A stretch of 64,000 nucleotides of DNA from Diphasiastrum complanatum (Eukaryota; Streptophyta; Lycopodiopsida; Lycopodiales; Lycopodiaceae): assembly GCA_029204225.1 (NCBI GenBank), contig MU832016.1, positions 27,355 to 91,354 of the forward strand, given 5' to 3'. A program made the position numbers and the translations under genes. Positions 10,440-20,381 of this stretch are shown in pieces; within the stretch, counting starts at the first letter, position 1, and each line of letters starts with the position of its first letter. The notes below the pieces were generated by a model. That model was not told where the DNA came from and did not search any database. It saw nothing but the letters and a program-made list of their open reading frames with translations.

Positions 10440-10835
10440 CTACATTGGTGGATGGATCATAAACTTTATAAGCTTTATGTTCATCAGAATAGCCAACGAA
10501 AATACATTTATTTTTTCTATGATCCGGCTTCTTCCTAAGTTGTTTAGGAATGTGAACAAAACATATACAACCAAAGTCTTATAAATGGCTGACATTAGGT
10601 TTGTGTCCATGCCAAACTTCACGAGAGTTTTGTTGTTGACGGCTTTGGTGTTGGATCTGTTCTGCGCGTAACAGGCTATGGCAGTAGCTTCTGCCCAGAA
10701 CTTCGCAGGTAGGTGTGCTTGATGTAGCATGGATCTGGCTGAGTTGAGAAGAGTTTGATTCTTCCTTTCTGCAATCCCATTTTGTTGAGGTGAATAGGAA
10801 GTAGTGAACTGTCTTCTAATTCCATGTTCAGCCAT
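10440..10835 (-). pseudogene. Copia-B integrase core, C-terminal half
   Basis: The frame encodes FTTSYSPQQNGIAERKNQTL, which carries the catalytic Glu of the D,D-35-E integrase in the usual SPQQNG.AERKN context, and then LPAKFWAEA. Near 10590 the reading frame shifts: in another phase the sequence continues as FVGYSDEHKAYKVYDP, the copia integrase C-terminal motif. The ORF tail after that point is therefore out of frame. Confidence 0.75.
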
Positions 10836-10876
10836 GTAGTCATCTCGTTAGAGAGGTATTCATTGCCACCATCAGT

Positions 10877-11596
10877 TCAGAATGCCTTCACTTTCGTAGA
10901 TGTTTGTGTCTCTGCCATGGCCTTCAATCTCTTAGAGCATTCAAAGGCTTCAGATTTGTGCTTAATGAACATGACTGTAGACCATCTAGAATTATTATCT
11001 ATGAAAGTGATAAAATAGATTGCATCTCCTAAGGATGACATTAAACCACAAAGATCGTTATGTACAAGATCCAGTACATGCTTTGTTTTAATGGAATATG
11101 ATTTGGGAAACTTGCTTCTAGAGTGTTTGCCATAGACACATAATTCACAAACGAAAGATTTCCTATCTAATGAAGAAGAGAAATACAATCCATCAGCTAA
11201 ATTATTACAATGCATATAGGAAAGTGATTTTGTATTCACGTGTCCAAATCGACTATGCCACAGAATAGCATTATCGTTTACATTTTCATTAGAGATACTA
11301 GCTAATGCAACTGAATTAGAGAGTACGTAAAGATTTCCGACTCTAGTGCATGTAGTCAGAGTAGTATCTTCCTCGAATATTGTACACTGCTCAGATGAGA
11401 AAGTAACAGTGTAGCCCTCATCAGTTATCTTAGAGACTGATAATAGGTTCTTTGATAGCTGAGGAACGTGAAAGGACGTTGGAAACACAAATAGATAGAT
11501 CGTTGATGAATGTGATCTTGATTGTCTCTTTGCCTTCAACGCGTATGGTGCTTGAATCTCCGAGGTAGATGAATTGATCTCTACTATAAGCTGCAT
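10877..11596 (-). pseudogene. Copia-B protease C-term, GAG-pre-integrase and integrase N-term
   Basis: In order: HVPQLSKNLLSVSKITDEGY (end of protease), ILWHSRFGHVNTKSL with downstream C-x2-C (FVCELCVYGKH), the HHCC zinc finger before copia integrase, then VLDLVHNDLCG with the first catalytic Asp in the H-x-D-x-C-G context, and FIDNNSRWS. The second catalytic Asp region falls at the break before 10835. Same strand and order as the flanking segments. Confidence 0.75.
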
Positions 11597-11660
11597 ACTC
11601 GGTAAACCATTCCTTGCGAGAGGTCATGTGTTGGGTAGCGCCGCTGTCCAGGTTCTAGCT
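11597..11660 (-). pseudogene. Copia-B protease active site behind an amber stop
   Basis: The minus strand reads NLDSGATQHMTS, the copia aspartic protease site. It is in the same frame as the upstream gag ORF but preceded by a TAG at 11657-11655. In many copia elements the residue just there is Trp (W-x-x-DSGA), so TGG to TAG is the simplest explanation. Programmed readthrough cannot be excluded from sequence alone. Confidence 0.6.
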
Positions 11661-11999
11661 ATCACAGTCTTCGTTGTTGTTGTTGTAAGCCATTAACAAA
11701 TGTGTATCTTGCTCAACGTTGGAGGAGTCTGGCTGCTGTTGTTGTTGCTTCTTCGTCTCGTTGTAGATCCGGATATAACACTCCTTGATGTCGTGATTGG
11801 CTCTCTTCCAATATCTGCAGAAAAGCTTCTTTCGTGATCCACTATTCTCACCTTCAGTATGAGGCTTCAATTGTCGCTGCTGCACTTGATTCTTACCCTT
11901 GGAGTAGTGTTTCTTCTTGGTTAGAGTCATGGATTTGTCTTTGATAGACAGGCTGCTAGTCTTTCTCCGCATTTCTTCTTGAAGAAGATGACCAATCAC
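11655..11999 (-). pseudogene. Copia-B gag C-terminal region with damaged zinc knuckle
   Basis: A basic, Gln-rich frame (KNQVQQRQLKPHTEGE) contains CRYWKRANHDIKEC, a CCHC knuckle whose second Cys is replaced by Trp, so metal binding is probably lost. It ends at the TAG described for the protease. The N-terminal gag (12000-12300) is present only as diverged sequence with stops. Confidence 0.65.
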
Positions 12000-12311
12000 C
12001 TTTTGAAGAGTGAGGTCGGGTTGTGTGGAGATCGTCAGCTAAGGTCTTCTAATCTTTGATCTTCCAAGTCTTTGCTTGATCACCATCTTCTGGTTTCAGG
12101 TTAGCACCTTCTACTACATCCCAAAGAACTCTATCTATCAACATCATCCGGTGTTTTAACTTTCAGATGTAGAAGTTAGAAACGTTGAACTTGTTAATGA
12201 TTCTAGCTTCGCTGAATGATGAAGACGAAGAGCTACCTATATGAGACATACTAATAGTAATACAAATAGATACAAATAGAACACACTTAATCTCTCAGTT
12301 TATATGAGCTA

Positions 12312-12325
12312 CGCTCTGATACCAA
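12312..12325 (-). promoter_or_regulatory. Copia-B primer-binding site
   Basis: The minus strand reads TTGGTATCAGAGCG two bases after the LTR end CCCCATCA. This is the initiator-Met-tRNA site. Confidence 0.85.
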
Positions 12326-12327
12326 TC

Positions 12328-12968
12328 TGATGGGGCAAGGGATATAGAAGAACGCGAATGGAGAAAAGAGCAGGAATATTGTAAAACAACTCTCCCATTA
12401 CAATCAGTTGCTAGATGCAAAAACAATCTAATAGAAAGCTTATGCTAAATATAATCATAGCTTTAAGTGTTCTAATTGCCCAACAGGATCTTAAAAATTA
12501 GTTCATACTCACAAAAATGAGAGAACAGTCCACCGAAGAGATTAGAAATGGTTTGTGTGTGGTATTTCTGAAAAACAAATTCAATGTCAAGTTTGGTTCT
12601 GAAATAGATGGAAAGAGCAGTATGATATCGCGAGTTCTTCAGGCGTCAAAGACAGCCATCGTCTGATCAGAAACTGAGGAGTCGTAGACGTCTGTGTTCT
12701 GATCAAAGTAAATAAACAAGCGCGATCAAATAGCGATAAAATGCATTCAATCACAACAAGCATTCATCTACGTCATACACATATAGAAAAGCATGTTGCT
12801 ACTATATTACATTGAAGCACAATAAAATAGCAATTACAACCAGAAATGATAGAGTAACTAGGAGGCTCAAATAATACGTCTCATGGATGGAGCATCTCAA
12901 GTGATCTATGCTAGAAGATTGCATCCATGTATTAGTACATTAAATGTTTGTCACCTAATTAGGTAAGC
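12328..12968 (-). repeat. Copia-B 5' LTR
   Basis: The minus-strand LTR ends CTTGCCCCATCA at 12328. Its far end is placed near 12968, where similarity to the inverted copy at 30404-31016 stops (shared edge GCTTACCTAATTAGGTGAC). The outer boundary is uncertain because no clear TG is left there. Confidence 0.7.
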
Positions 12969-13440
12969 TGTTGTATGTGGAAGTATATGGCTTTTGTGAA
13001 AACTATACATAGTGTATACTGTCAAGCCATAGGGAATGTTGACATGGACGAGGACGTCGCAAATTCTCTCACTTTGCATTTTACGTGAAGTGGTTTTCTC
13101 TCACTTCGCAAATTTCGGGAAGTGGTTGGGAACGTCCGGTTGTAATAACTACAACACAAGGTAGTTGTAGAAATTTTGTAGGATATAATCCTAGAATCCT
13201 CATCAGAAAACTACTTCTGATTGTTTGAGTTCTTGTAGCCAACGTTATCACGCTCAACGACTGTAAGCTGAAGTTATCACTTCAAACATTTTTACTCACG
13301 GTTTGATATTAATCAGAGTGCAAATTTTCATTCACTACTGTATCGTTTCATTGTGCATTTGTTTGAATCATTCAATTTGAATATTCTGTTGTTGTTTATT
13401 GTGCTTCCAATCCTACACGCACCCGCTCAAGCTTCCGCTG
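12969..13440. other. No gene seen
   Basis: Mixed-composition sequence between the copia-B LTR and the ACATAC microsatellite. The words CTCTCACTT(T/C)GCA recur near 13066 and 13098. Nothing coding recognised; it could be further LTR or leader of another element. Confidence 0.3.
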
Positions 13441-13459
13441 ACTAACCTATCAATTTTCG

Positions 13460-13650
13460 ACAACACATACAGATACTTATACATACACATACACATACAC
13501 AGACAAACACATACACAGACAAACACATACACATACACATACACATACATATAAATTTATATACACACACACATACATACACATATACATACATTACAAA
13601 TACACGTACACATGCATCAACAAATACATACAAATTCACATACACGTATT
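13460..13650. repeat. (CACATA)n-type imperfect microsatellite
   Basis: Runs of ACATACACATACACAGACAAACACATAC with interruptions. The Cys/Val-rich minus-strand frame across it is an artefact of the repeat. The following 13650-14090 is AT-rich with no gene seen. Confidence 0.85.
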
Positions 13651-14092
13651 AATACTTTTTTTTCTTATCTCAAAAGAATAACTCTAATCAAAGTGTATGC
13701 ATGAAATATGATATCAATAAACAAGACGATCAATATATCCCCACAAATCTTTGCCTTGCAAATAAGAATTCAAATTCAATTTGTTACTAAAAGAAAAAGA
13801 AAATTAAATATTGCAATGTTCTAAAAGAATCAGATTTTAGAAAGAGACTCATTTTAATGTTCAAATTCATCTTGGAGTGACATCTCATCTTGTAGCATAT
13901 TGTCACAATAGCTTACCACTGCCTCACAAATTTAGCTAAAGACATACACAAATATTTATAGATAATCTTTACTTGATGATATTTGTTGGTGGTGATGTTG
14001 GTTCACCTTTGCAAGGTCAAGAGCATGGACATGCATTCAAGAAAAGGAGAGGGACATTTTCTTTTGCTATTTATGACTTGCATGTAGCATGA

Positions 14093-14434
14093 ATGCAAGA
14101 AAAAGATAGCATGGACCTGAATTCCTTTTGGTGCACGCAACAAGATTTGGAGGATCTTCACTTGGAGATTCTTACATTAAGTCAATTGAGCTTAACAGAT
14201 AGTTTACTTCTCCAAAAGAATAAATCTACTACTCATACAATGTTGAGTAATTTGGTTGAATTTTTTGAAAGCAAGAATATGGATAGTAGTCAGCCAAAGA
14301 AAAACGTTTCATTTGAGGAACCTACGACAAGTAAAAAAATTTTTAAAGCTAAGGTGGATAAACCAATTGTTCCTCGAACTAGCTATGATTTTATTGAGGA
14401 TCTCGAAAAATTTGCAACCAACTATTACTATTAA
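14093..14434 (+). pseudogene. Gypsy-A gag C-terminal / linker
   Basis: A 113-codon frame, hydrophilic, with SQPKKNVSFEEPTTSKK and YDFIEDLEKFATNYYY. It lies just before the protease on the same strand, where the end of Gag and a linker are expected. No zinc knuckle is present. Confidence 0.35.
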
Positions 14435-14544
14435 GGAATTGCTCGAAGATAATGTGTTTTATTAGAAGCAACTTAAAGAACTGTTGGTGAAAAAGAGAAG
14501 AAAAAAATTTAGGTTACCAGCAGTCAATGTAAATAAGATCAAGG

Positions 14545-14900
14545 TTGTTTGATAAAGGAGCTCCAGAAATTGAGGTCCAAATCAAAGGTGTATTATTTCA
14601 AATGTACCTATCGATTCAGGGAGTAAATATCATTACAGAGGAAATGGCTTATGATTTGGGATTAGCTCATATAACTCCTACAACCAAGTTTCTAAGATTG
14701 GCAGATCAGACTAGAAGAAAACCAATTGGCCTACTTAATAACATGTAAGCTAAAATCAAAGGAGAAATGTTTTTGTTAAACTTTTTGGTTATAAAACCAA
14801 TAACTATGCCTTCTTATCCCATGTTGTTAGGCAGACCATGGTTGTATGATGCTGACGTAGTCACATATTGGAAAAAGAAGGAATTTTGATTTCCAATTAA
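14545..14900 (+). pseudogene. Gypsy-A aspartic protease remnant
   Basis: The frame encodes GVNIITEEMAYDLGL and later PSYPMLLGRPWLYDADV, matching the flap and C-terminal LGRPWL motif of gypsy protease. The active-site triad IDSGS is readable only in a neighbouring frame (about 14610-14625), so a one-base change lies inside the active site. A stop follows near 14747. Confidence 0.65.
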
Positions 14901-15283
14901 GGGATCCAATCAAGCAAGAGATCTGTATGAAATGGTCAAAGGAAAAATACGAGGGAGAAACTCAGTCTGATTTGAGATATACTTCGGATACTGAATTTTC
15001 TTCATCAGATGAACTGTTAATTATATAGGTATTTGATATCTGGAGTGTTACGAGATTGATGAAGACGAACCAGAGCACAATGGTAATCAAGGCCAAGAAA
15101 TCTATGGCAAAAGTGAAGTCAATTCAAGCATGGGAATGATTGATAAGGATGAAATTCACAAGATCTCCATTGGTCTGGAAAAACAAGTCAATATATCATT
15201 GCATCTATCAAAATATAAAATGGGTATATACCAAGACCTATTAAGCCTTTCCAGTTCATCAAAGGCAATATTGATTAAACCCA

Positions 15284-16174
15284 ATGTATTTTTTAATGGT
15301 GAAAGCAGAGCTTGATAAATACTTGGAAGCAGACATTATTTATCCAGTTTTGAGTGGTGAATGGGTTTTCCCCATTGTCATTGTACCGAAGAAGAAGACA
15401 GAAAAAATTCGAGTATGCCAGGATTTTAGGAAACTCAATGAAGCAACTAAAAAGGATTACCATCCCTTACCGTTTACAGATTCGATACTTGATAAAGTTG
15501 CAGGTTATGAGAAGTATAGTTTCCTGGATGGTTTCTCAGGATACAATCAGGTCCAAATAAAGAAAAAAGATCGAGATAAGACTACCTTCACGACCGATTG
15601 GAGAACCTATGCATACACCAGAATGCCATTTGGACTTTGTAATGCACCAGCAAGATGATGACAGATATATTTCAAGATTCTCTTAGGAAATTCCTTGAAA
15701 TATTTATAGATGATTTTTTGTGTTTTCAGTTCTGCAAAGGATCATCCTGATAAACTTAGACAGACTCTACAAAGATGCAGAGAAACATCGATCTCATTGC
15801 ATGTTGAAAAATGTTATTTTGGAATGTTACAAGGCATACTTCTTGGTCATCGAATATCGGAAAGAGCAATAGAAGTAGACCAAGATAAAGTCAAGATAAT
15901 TGAAGCTCTGCAGCCACCTACAAACTTGTGAGAGTTAAGAGGGTTTCTTGGTCATTTGGGATACTACAGAAGATTTATCAAGGACTATGCTATTATGGCA
16001 TCTCCTTTGAAAAAGCTTTTGAAGAAGAATGCCAATTATAATTGGGAGGACTACCAAAAAGCATTTGAGCTTTTGAAAGATAAGTTAAAATCAATTCCAA
16101 TCTTTAGGCGGCCTAACTGGGATCAAAAATTTCATATTTGTGTGGATACCTCATCCTTCCAGATGAGGAAGTAA
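15284..16174 (+). pseudogene. Gypsy-A reverse transcriptase and start of RNase H
   Basis: Fingers and palm: VFPIVIVPKKKTEKIRVCQD, FRKLNEATKKDYHPLPF, KYSFLDGFSGYNQVQIK, TRMPFGLCNAPA. The catalytic box reads FIDDF near 15705 but in a frame offset from the sequence on either side; stops occur at 15656 and 15929. The thumb continues with LRGFLGHLGYYRRFIKDYA, and FHICVDTSS, the first RNase H strand, ends at a stop near 16172. Most of RNase H is gone. Inactive. Confidence 0.8.
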
Positions 16175-16347
16175 TTAGTAAGTAAGGATTCATGGTATTT
16201 GGATATTATCGAATATTTGCAAATTTGCAATGTCCAGTGGGAATGACCAGGGAGGAGAAAAATGTCTTTCAACATCGAGTCGCTCCCTATACCATAATCT
16301 CAGGCATTTTGTATAAGATGGGAAATGATGAGGAACTTAGAAGATGA

Positions 16348-17110
16348 TTGGAGAAAGATCACATTCAACAAGTGATCAGATCCTCTCATGTAGAAGATGC
16401 AGGAAGCCATTTTGCAATGAAAAATACAGTAAAAAAGATTATCAATGGAAAATACTGGCCAACAATGTATCAAGACGTTCATCAGTTTATTTTGAACTGT
16501 GATCCATGTCAACGAGTTGGCAAACCAATAGCTTCCAGCAATTGGCCCTTAGTTCAAATTTTTCCATTAGCACCCTTTGAAAAATGGGGGATTGATTTTG
16601 TGGGTCCTATCAAACCAGCTACAAGGCATAAGAAAAATTGATACATACTGGTACCCACAACTATTGCACTAAAATGGTTGAGGTTGAGGCAACAAAAGAA
16701 ACGATGCTAAGACAGTTGCTCATTTTCTTTTTGTAAATATAATTATCAGGTATGGATGGCCACTAGAATTGGTTAAGTAACCGTAAGGGGCACTCATTTT
16801 ATCAATCAAACCATTGCAGAATTGCTAAAATATTTTATGATATCCATCGAAGGACTACACCTTATAATTCAAAGCTAATGGGTTAACAAAAAGAGCTAAT
16901 GGTAAATTCTATAAAATTTTAAATAAAATTACAGACTAGCATTCTACGGATTGGGATACTAAATTACCATCTGTGCTTTGGGCTTATAGAAATACTAAGA
17001 AGATATCAACAAACAAAACCCCATTTTATTTGGTTTATGGGATGTATCCAATACTACCTATTGAATTCGATGTTCCTACCTATCGAATTTAGGAATATGA
17101 GAGAGACGAA
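16348..17110 (+). pseudogene. Gypsy-A integrase
   Basis: The HHCC finger is visible as SHVEDAGSHFAMKNT plus CDPCQRVGK (residues about 10-55), followed by EKWGIDFVGPI with the first catalytic Asp. After the stop at 16639 the core is riddled with stops. RGTHFINQT marks the second Asp region, but the Asp itself is not readable. AYRNTKKISTNKTPFYLVYG near 16980 is the conserved integrase tail. Confidence 0.75.
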
Positions 17111-17219
17111 TCTAATCAAATGATTAATGACAGACTACATAATATATCTCGATTATAGGAAGATCTTGTCGGTCAAGTACGTAACATTGTGCTCTGCAAA
17201 AAACCTCTCAGGTTCAAGC

Positions 17220-17470
17220 TAAGAGAAAAGCAAGATATGATACTAATTTGAGGAAAACTTCTCTGAAAGAAGGAGATCTTGCTTTATTATATGATAGTCG
17301 TCATATGAAGTTTCCAGGGAAGCTGCATAACAAGGTGGATGGGACCATATAAGGTAATGGAACTATTTGACATTGGCTCTATTCAATTGGCAGACCTGCA
17401 CAATAGACTATTGAATAATCGGGTAAATAGAGCCCGAGTGAAAAAATACAATGAAGCTTCAAATATTTAA
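17220..17470 (+). pseudogene. Gypsy-A integrase C-terminal GPY module
   Basis: Two neighbouring frames give LRKTSLKEGDLALLYDSR and then RWMGPYKVMELFDIGSIQL, the GPY/F module. The end NRVNRARVKKYNEAS precedes a stop near 17470. No chromodomain follows. Confidence 0.65.
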
Positions 17471-17637
17471 TTTTTTTGATTTTATTTTCTTTATTTTGGT
17501 TTTATTTTTATGTTTTATTATGTCGTAGTTTTTAAAAGAAAATAAACCTCTTGGTTTTACTTCAGCGATTTTCTTTATCCATGCTTTTCCAAGAGAAATT
17601 CATTCTTATTTTTCTTTCAATGAGGACGTTTCATAAC

Positions 17638-17654
17638 CTAAGGGGGAGGAGAAG
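17638..17654 (+). promoter_or_regulatory. Gypsy-A polypurine tract
   Basis: AAGGGGGAGGAGAAG, about 170 bp after the integrase stop, is the expected site before a 3' LTR. Confidence 0.55.
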
Positions 17655-18190
17655 TTATACTCTTATTTTTTTAATTTTTTTGTTTTTTTCGATCTACTGA
17701 GCTCTTTGTGTATATCGATCTATGGAATACCAGGTATCAAATATTTCCATCTATCGAAGTATCAAAAATATATAGATTCGAGTCTGTATCGAATTTTTCT
17801 AAATATTTTTTCGATCCATAAGGAATTCGATGCAAGTTGAGTCGATCCTGTATCAGAAAATTCTAATTATTCTATAGGGTCCAAACCTCCAAAAAGACAT
17901 TATTCCACATCACCAACTGCTTTTATACTTACTTGGGAGTTAATGTCAAAAAGTGACCCGCTCCTTTATTGACACGTGTCCTTTCCTATTTTTCGAGTTG
18001 TGACAAATAGAACTTAGTCAATTTTCTTTATTTTAACAGACATCTTTTGTCATTCTTCCAATGCAGCGTTTTACACGCTCGTTTAAGCTATCATCTGTGC
18101 CTGTTTTATATGTTATCGCGCTCTCGATTGATCAAAACGATGGTGTCCGCTGGAGTCTGGAAATCGCAAAACTGAGATACCTTTATGAAG
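17655..18190 (+). repeat. Probable gypsy-A 3' LTR sequence
   Basis: Non-coding, AT-rich, starting right after the polypurine tract, with recurring CGATC(T/C)(A/G)T words. The LTR end could not be set because no second copy is in the window. Confidence 0.4.
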
Positions 18191-18191
18191 A

Positions 18192-18930
18192 ATGGCGGAT
18201 AGGCGTAGAGGTGTTCAAATTAAGTGATATATATTAGATATGTTGACAATTTAGTGCTGCTGATGGATGTATGCAATGAGATTATGGATGGCATATGAAT
18301 CAGAGGAGGGTCTTGCTTCTTTACTGTGAGAAACCAGACTCTCGAGTTAACAAGAGACATGTACGCAGAATGTTTCAAACTGCTGTCTATTGGGATCGTA
18401 TGAAAAGGCAAGAAAATTATGGATTGCATATTGCATATTGCATATTGCATATTGTCTGCACCAAGGTCAGTGACCATGAGCAAGTGAGTATATTGGAGTG
18501 CGGATCCAATCCTTGTGAAAGTCGAAAGAAAAGACAACATCTATAATGCAAGAGTGTTGAATCCTACTGACCAAGTTCTTGTGACTTCAAAAGAGGAAGA
18601 CAAGAACGACTTATGGCAAAGTCTAGGAGTTGCAGCTGCAGTTGAACACCAAGGCTATGCAAGCATATAAATCTTTACAGACCTTGGAGCTTCTAGCCGA
18701 ATTTTCGATGATGGAGAGTGCCGCTGACAGATTTAGAGACCCATCGATAACGGATGCAACAACCCATAAGAGGAAGAGAACAGCTGTATGAGACGCTGTG
18801 GAGCCTAACCAAGTATCAGCCAACGAGATTATACATCTAAAAAGAAAAGTATTTTCTACCATGTCCCAGTTACGAAATCTAGAGCAATTGTGGATGTTGG
18901 AACATGCTTTTCTTCCTAGCATAAAAGGCT
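18192..18930 (+). pseudogene. Unassigned coding-like remnant
   Basis: ATG at 18192 opens MADRRRGVQI before a stop. At 18300-18420 a frame reads VLLLYCEKPDSRVNKRHVRR. At 18495-18670 comes ADPILVKVERKDNIYNARVL, continuing LNPTDQVLVTSKEEDKNDLW. From 18670 another phase gives ADRFRDPSITDATTHKRKR and VFSTMSQLRNLEQLW. Base and amino acid use look protein-coding and the pieces share a strand, but the frame changes between them. It could be an old multi-exon gene or a retrocopy. A (TGCATAT)4 run sits at 18424-18452. No family recognised. Confidence 0.3.
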
Positions 18931-19930
18931 ATTCGAATGGCCAATGACATTCAGTTTGGGGTGCTATCGAGTTTTTAACTGTGGAATAAGCTATCTATAG
19001 AGGAGCAAGGATGTTTGTCCTGGGCTGTCCTTCGGGGTTATTTTATAGTTGAATGGTCCGGGCTTACCGAAATGTTAATTGGTAGTTTCTCAATTTATGC
19101 TTTGGAATATATTCGAATAAAAGAAATTAACTTTCTCAGAGAATCGGACGAGACCTTTAAGAACCACCATCACCTGAGTTTTGCTATCACAAGAAATACA
19201 AAGGTGCTGGATGTTCGAAAAAATTTAAAGAAACATCAGATACAGGTTAATGGATTATTATTATCCGAACATGTGGAAACTATATATTAAGTGAGAGGGT
19301 CCCTCACAAATGAAAGTTGAAAATGCACTAAATGTACAAAGACTATTTTGTCAATTTTCAATTGGTCACATGCTAGAATTTGTCAATTTTCACATGAATG
19401 ACATGAAAGAATTTGTGCTACAATATCACTTATCATTTCCAATTGGATTATCGGACCAGTTTCAACCAGAATGGGACCGAACCAAATTTAAAATGGATGT
19501 CTGCAGAGTTAAAATGAGTCAATCGAGGCAGCTTTAATGAGAATACCTTGTCAAATCATAGTTTACTAGTTAACTAGAGTTAACCCGTAGCGCCAAAAAG
19601 CTCAATGTTCAAAATTTGTTTACACAGATTCTCAACAAGGTACTTTCTACACTCAAAAAATGATGTCTTGACCTCATGAAGAAGATTATAGGTATTCCAA
19701 TCTAGATAGAGAGTTCATGAGAGAAGTGAATACCAACAGCTTACAAGCATACATGCTAGATTCTAGTGTAAGTTGGTGGCATGTCCATTGTTGTATGTGG
19801 TGGTCACTGGTTTGTGACTTCCAATGTCCATGGCTTGCATTTTGAGACAGTCCTCATCTTCATTTATCTGTGGATGGTGGCTGCCCACTGCCCACCACTC
19901 TGAATTGTGGACCGCCACGTGGTTTTGCCT
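18930..19930. other. No recognisable gene
   Basis: Plus-strand frames of 75-91 codons at 19015-19290 and 19310-19537 have no familiar motif and ordinary AT-rich composition. Probably non-coding flank of gene A or further decay of the 18.2-18.9 kb remnant. Confidence 0.3.
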
Positions 19931-19937
19931 GAAACAA

Positions 19938-20015
19938 TAGATGGATGATGATGGGCTTTTAGCTTTTGGGTAGATGGAGGATGGATGATGATGGGCTTTT
20001 AGCTTTTGTACCCAA
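19938..20015. repeat. Short direct duplication upstream of gene A
   Basis: GATGGATGATGATGGGCTTT with its continuation TAGCTTTTG occurs twice about 42 bp apart, separated by GGTAGATGGAG. It lies 30-100 bp upstream of the gene A TATA box. Confidence 0.7.
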
Positions 20016-20033
20016 AAGCTGAGGGTTCTAGCT

Positions 20034-20056
20034 ATTGGCCAATGCTTTATAAAAAT
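20034..20056 (+). promoter_or_regulatory. Gene A core promoter: CCAAT and TATA boxes
   Basis: The palindrome ATTGGCCAAT (20034-20043) contains CCAAT, and TATAAAAAT lies at 20048-20056. The spacing to the 5' UTR that is conserved with gene B suits a transcription start near 20080. No equivalent TATA was found upstream of gene B. Confidence 0.5.
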
Positions 20057-20234
20057 ATGCCCTAATTTGCTTGCGCCTCCCTTTCCTTTCTGCTGCGCTT
20101 CTCATGCAGTTCTGGAAATCGCATGCTCCGACGCCGCTGATCGACACAGCCCACCTAGCAATTTCGTGCGGATCATCCGTTTTGGTATTCAATCTTGGAT
20201 CTTGGTACTTATTTCCCACCTGGGCTGCTCAGCG

Positions 20235-20327
20235 ATGGCCGTATTGCACCGAGGTTTACAGCAGAGGTGTTGCAGAATGAATAGCGAGGTGGAAAGGTGT
20301 GAGGTGTTTGTTGAGATATGGGGATGA
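20235..20327 (+). CDS. Upstream ORF in gene A 5' UTR, related to gene B uORF
   Basis: A 30-codon ORF starts in the context CAGCGATGG, 147 bp before the main ATG, and ends before it. The peptide begins MAVLHRGLQQRCCRMNSEVE. The gene B leader has a uORF at the same place beginning MAAAQRGLQQRRCRMNNDVE; about 16 of the first 23 residues match, and several differences are synonymous (CGA/AGG, TTA/TTG, TGT/TGC). The C-terminal ends differ. It probably lowers main-ORF translation if used; a peptide role is unproven. Confidence 0.45.
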   Translation: MAVLHRGLQQRCCRMNSEVERCEVFVEIWG

Positions 20328-20381
20328 AGTGAGCACTGCGTTAGGGTTCGTGAAGATCGAGAAGCGGGTTGTGATTCTGCG

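Larger units (their letters stand above)
9871..12968 (-). mobile_element. Copia-B: broken Ty1/copia element, minus strand
   Basis: Reading from high to low coordinates: 5' LTR (12968-12328), primer site, gag zinc-knuckle region, protease, GAG-pre-integrase finger, integrase, then a jump to an RNase H-proximal scrap that abuts the copia-A 3' LTR at 9870. Almost all reverse transcriptase is missing and there is no 3' LTR. Copia-A probably inserted into it or replaced its end. Frameshifts and an amber stop make it non-functional. Confidence 0.8.
14093..17660 (+). mobile_element. Gypsy-A: decayed Ty3/gypsy element without chromodomain
   Basis: Order gag remnant, protease, reverse transcriptase, a little RNase H, integrase with GPY module, polypurine tract. 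This is the gypsy domain order. RT motifs (FLDGFSGYNQ, MPFGLCNAPA) are of the plant non-chromovirus type and no chromodomain follows the integrase. Many stops and frameshifts. No 5' LTR was identified; a 3' LTR probably starts after 17655. Confidence 0.75.

Noticed and set aside
13442-13645. Cys/Val-rich 67-aa minus-strand ORF
   Set aside because: Translation of the CACATA microsatellite.
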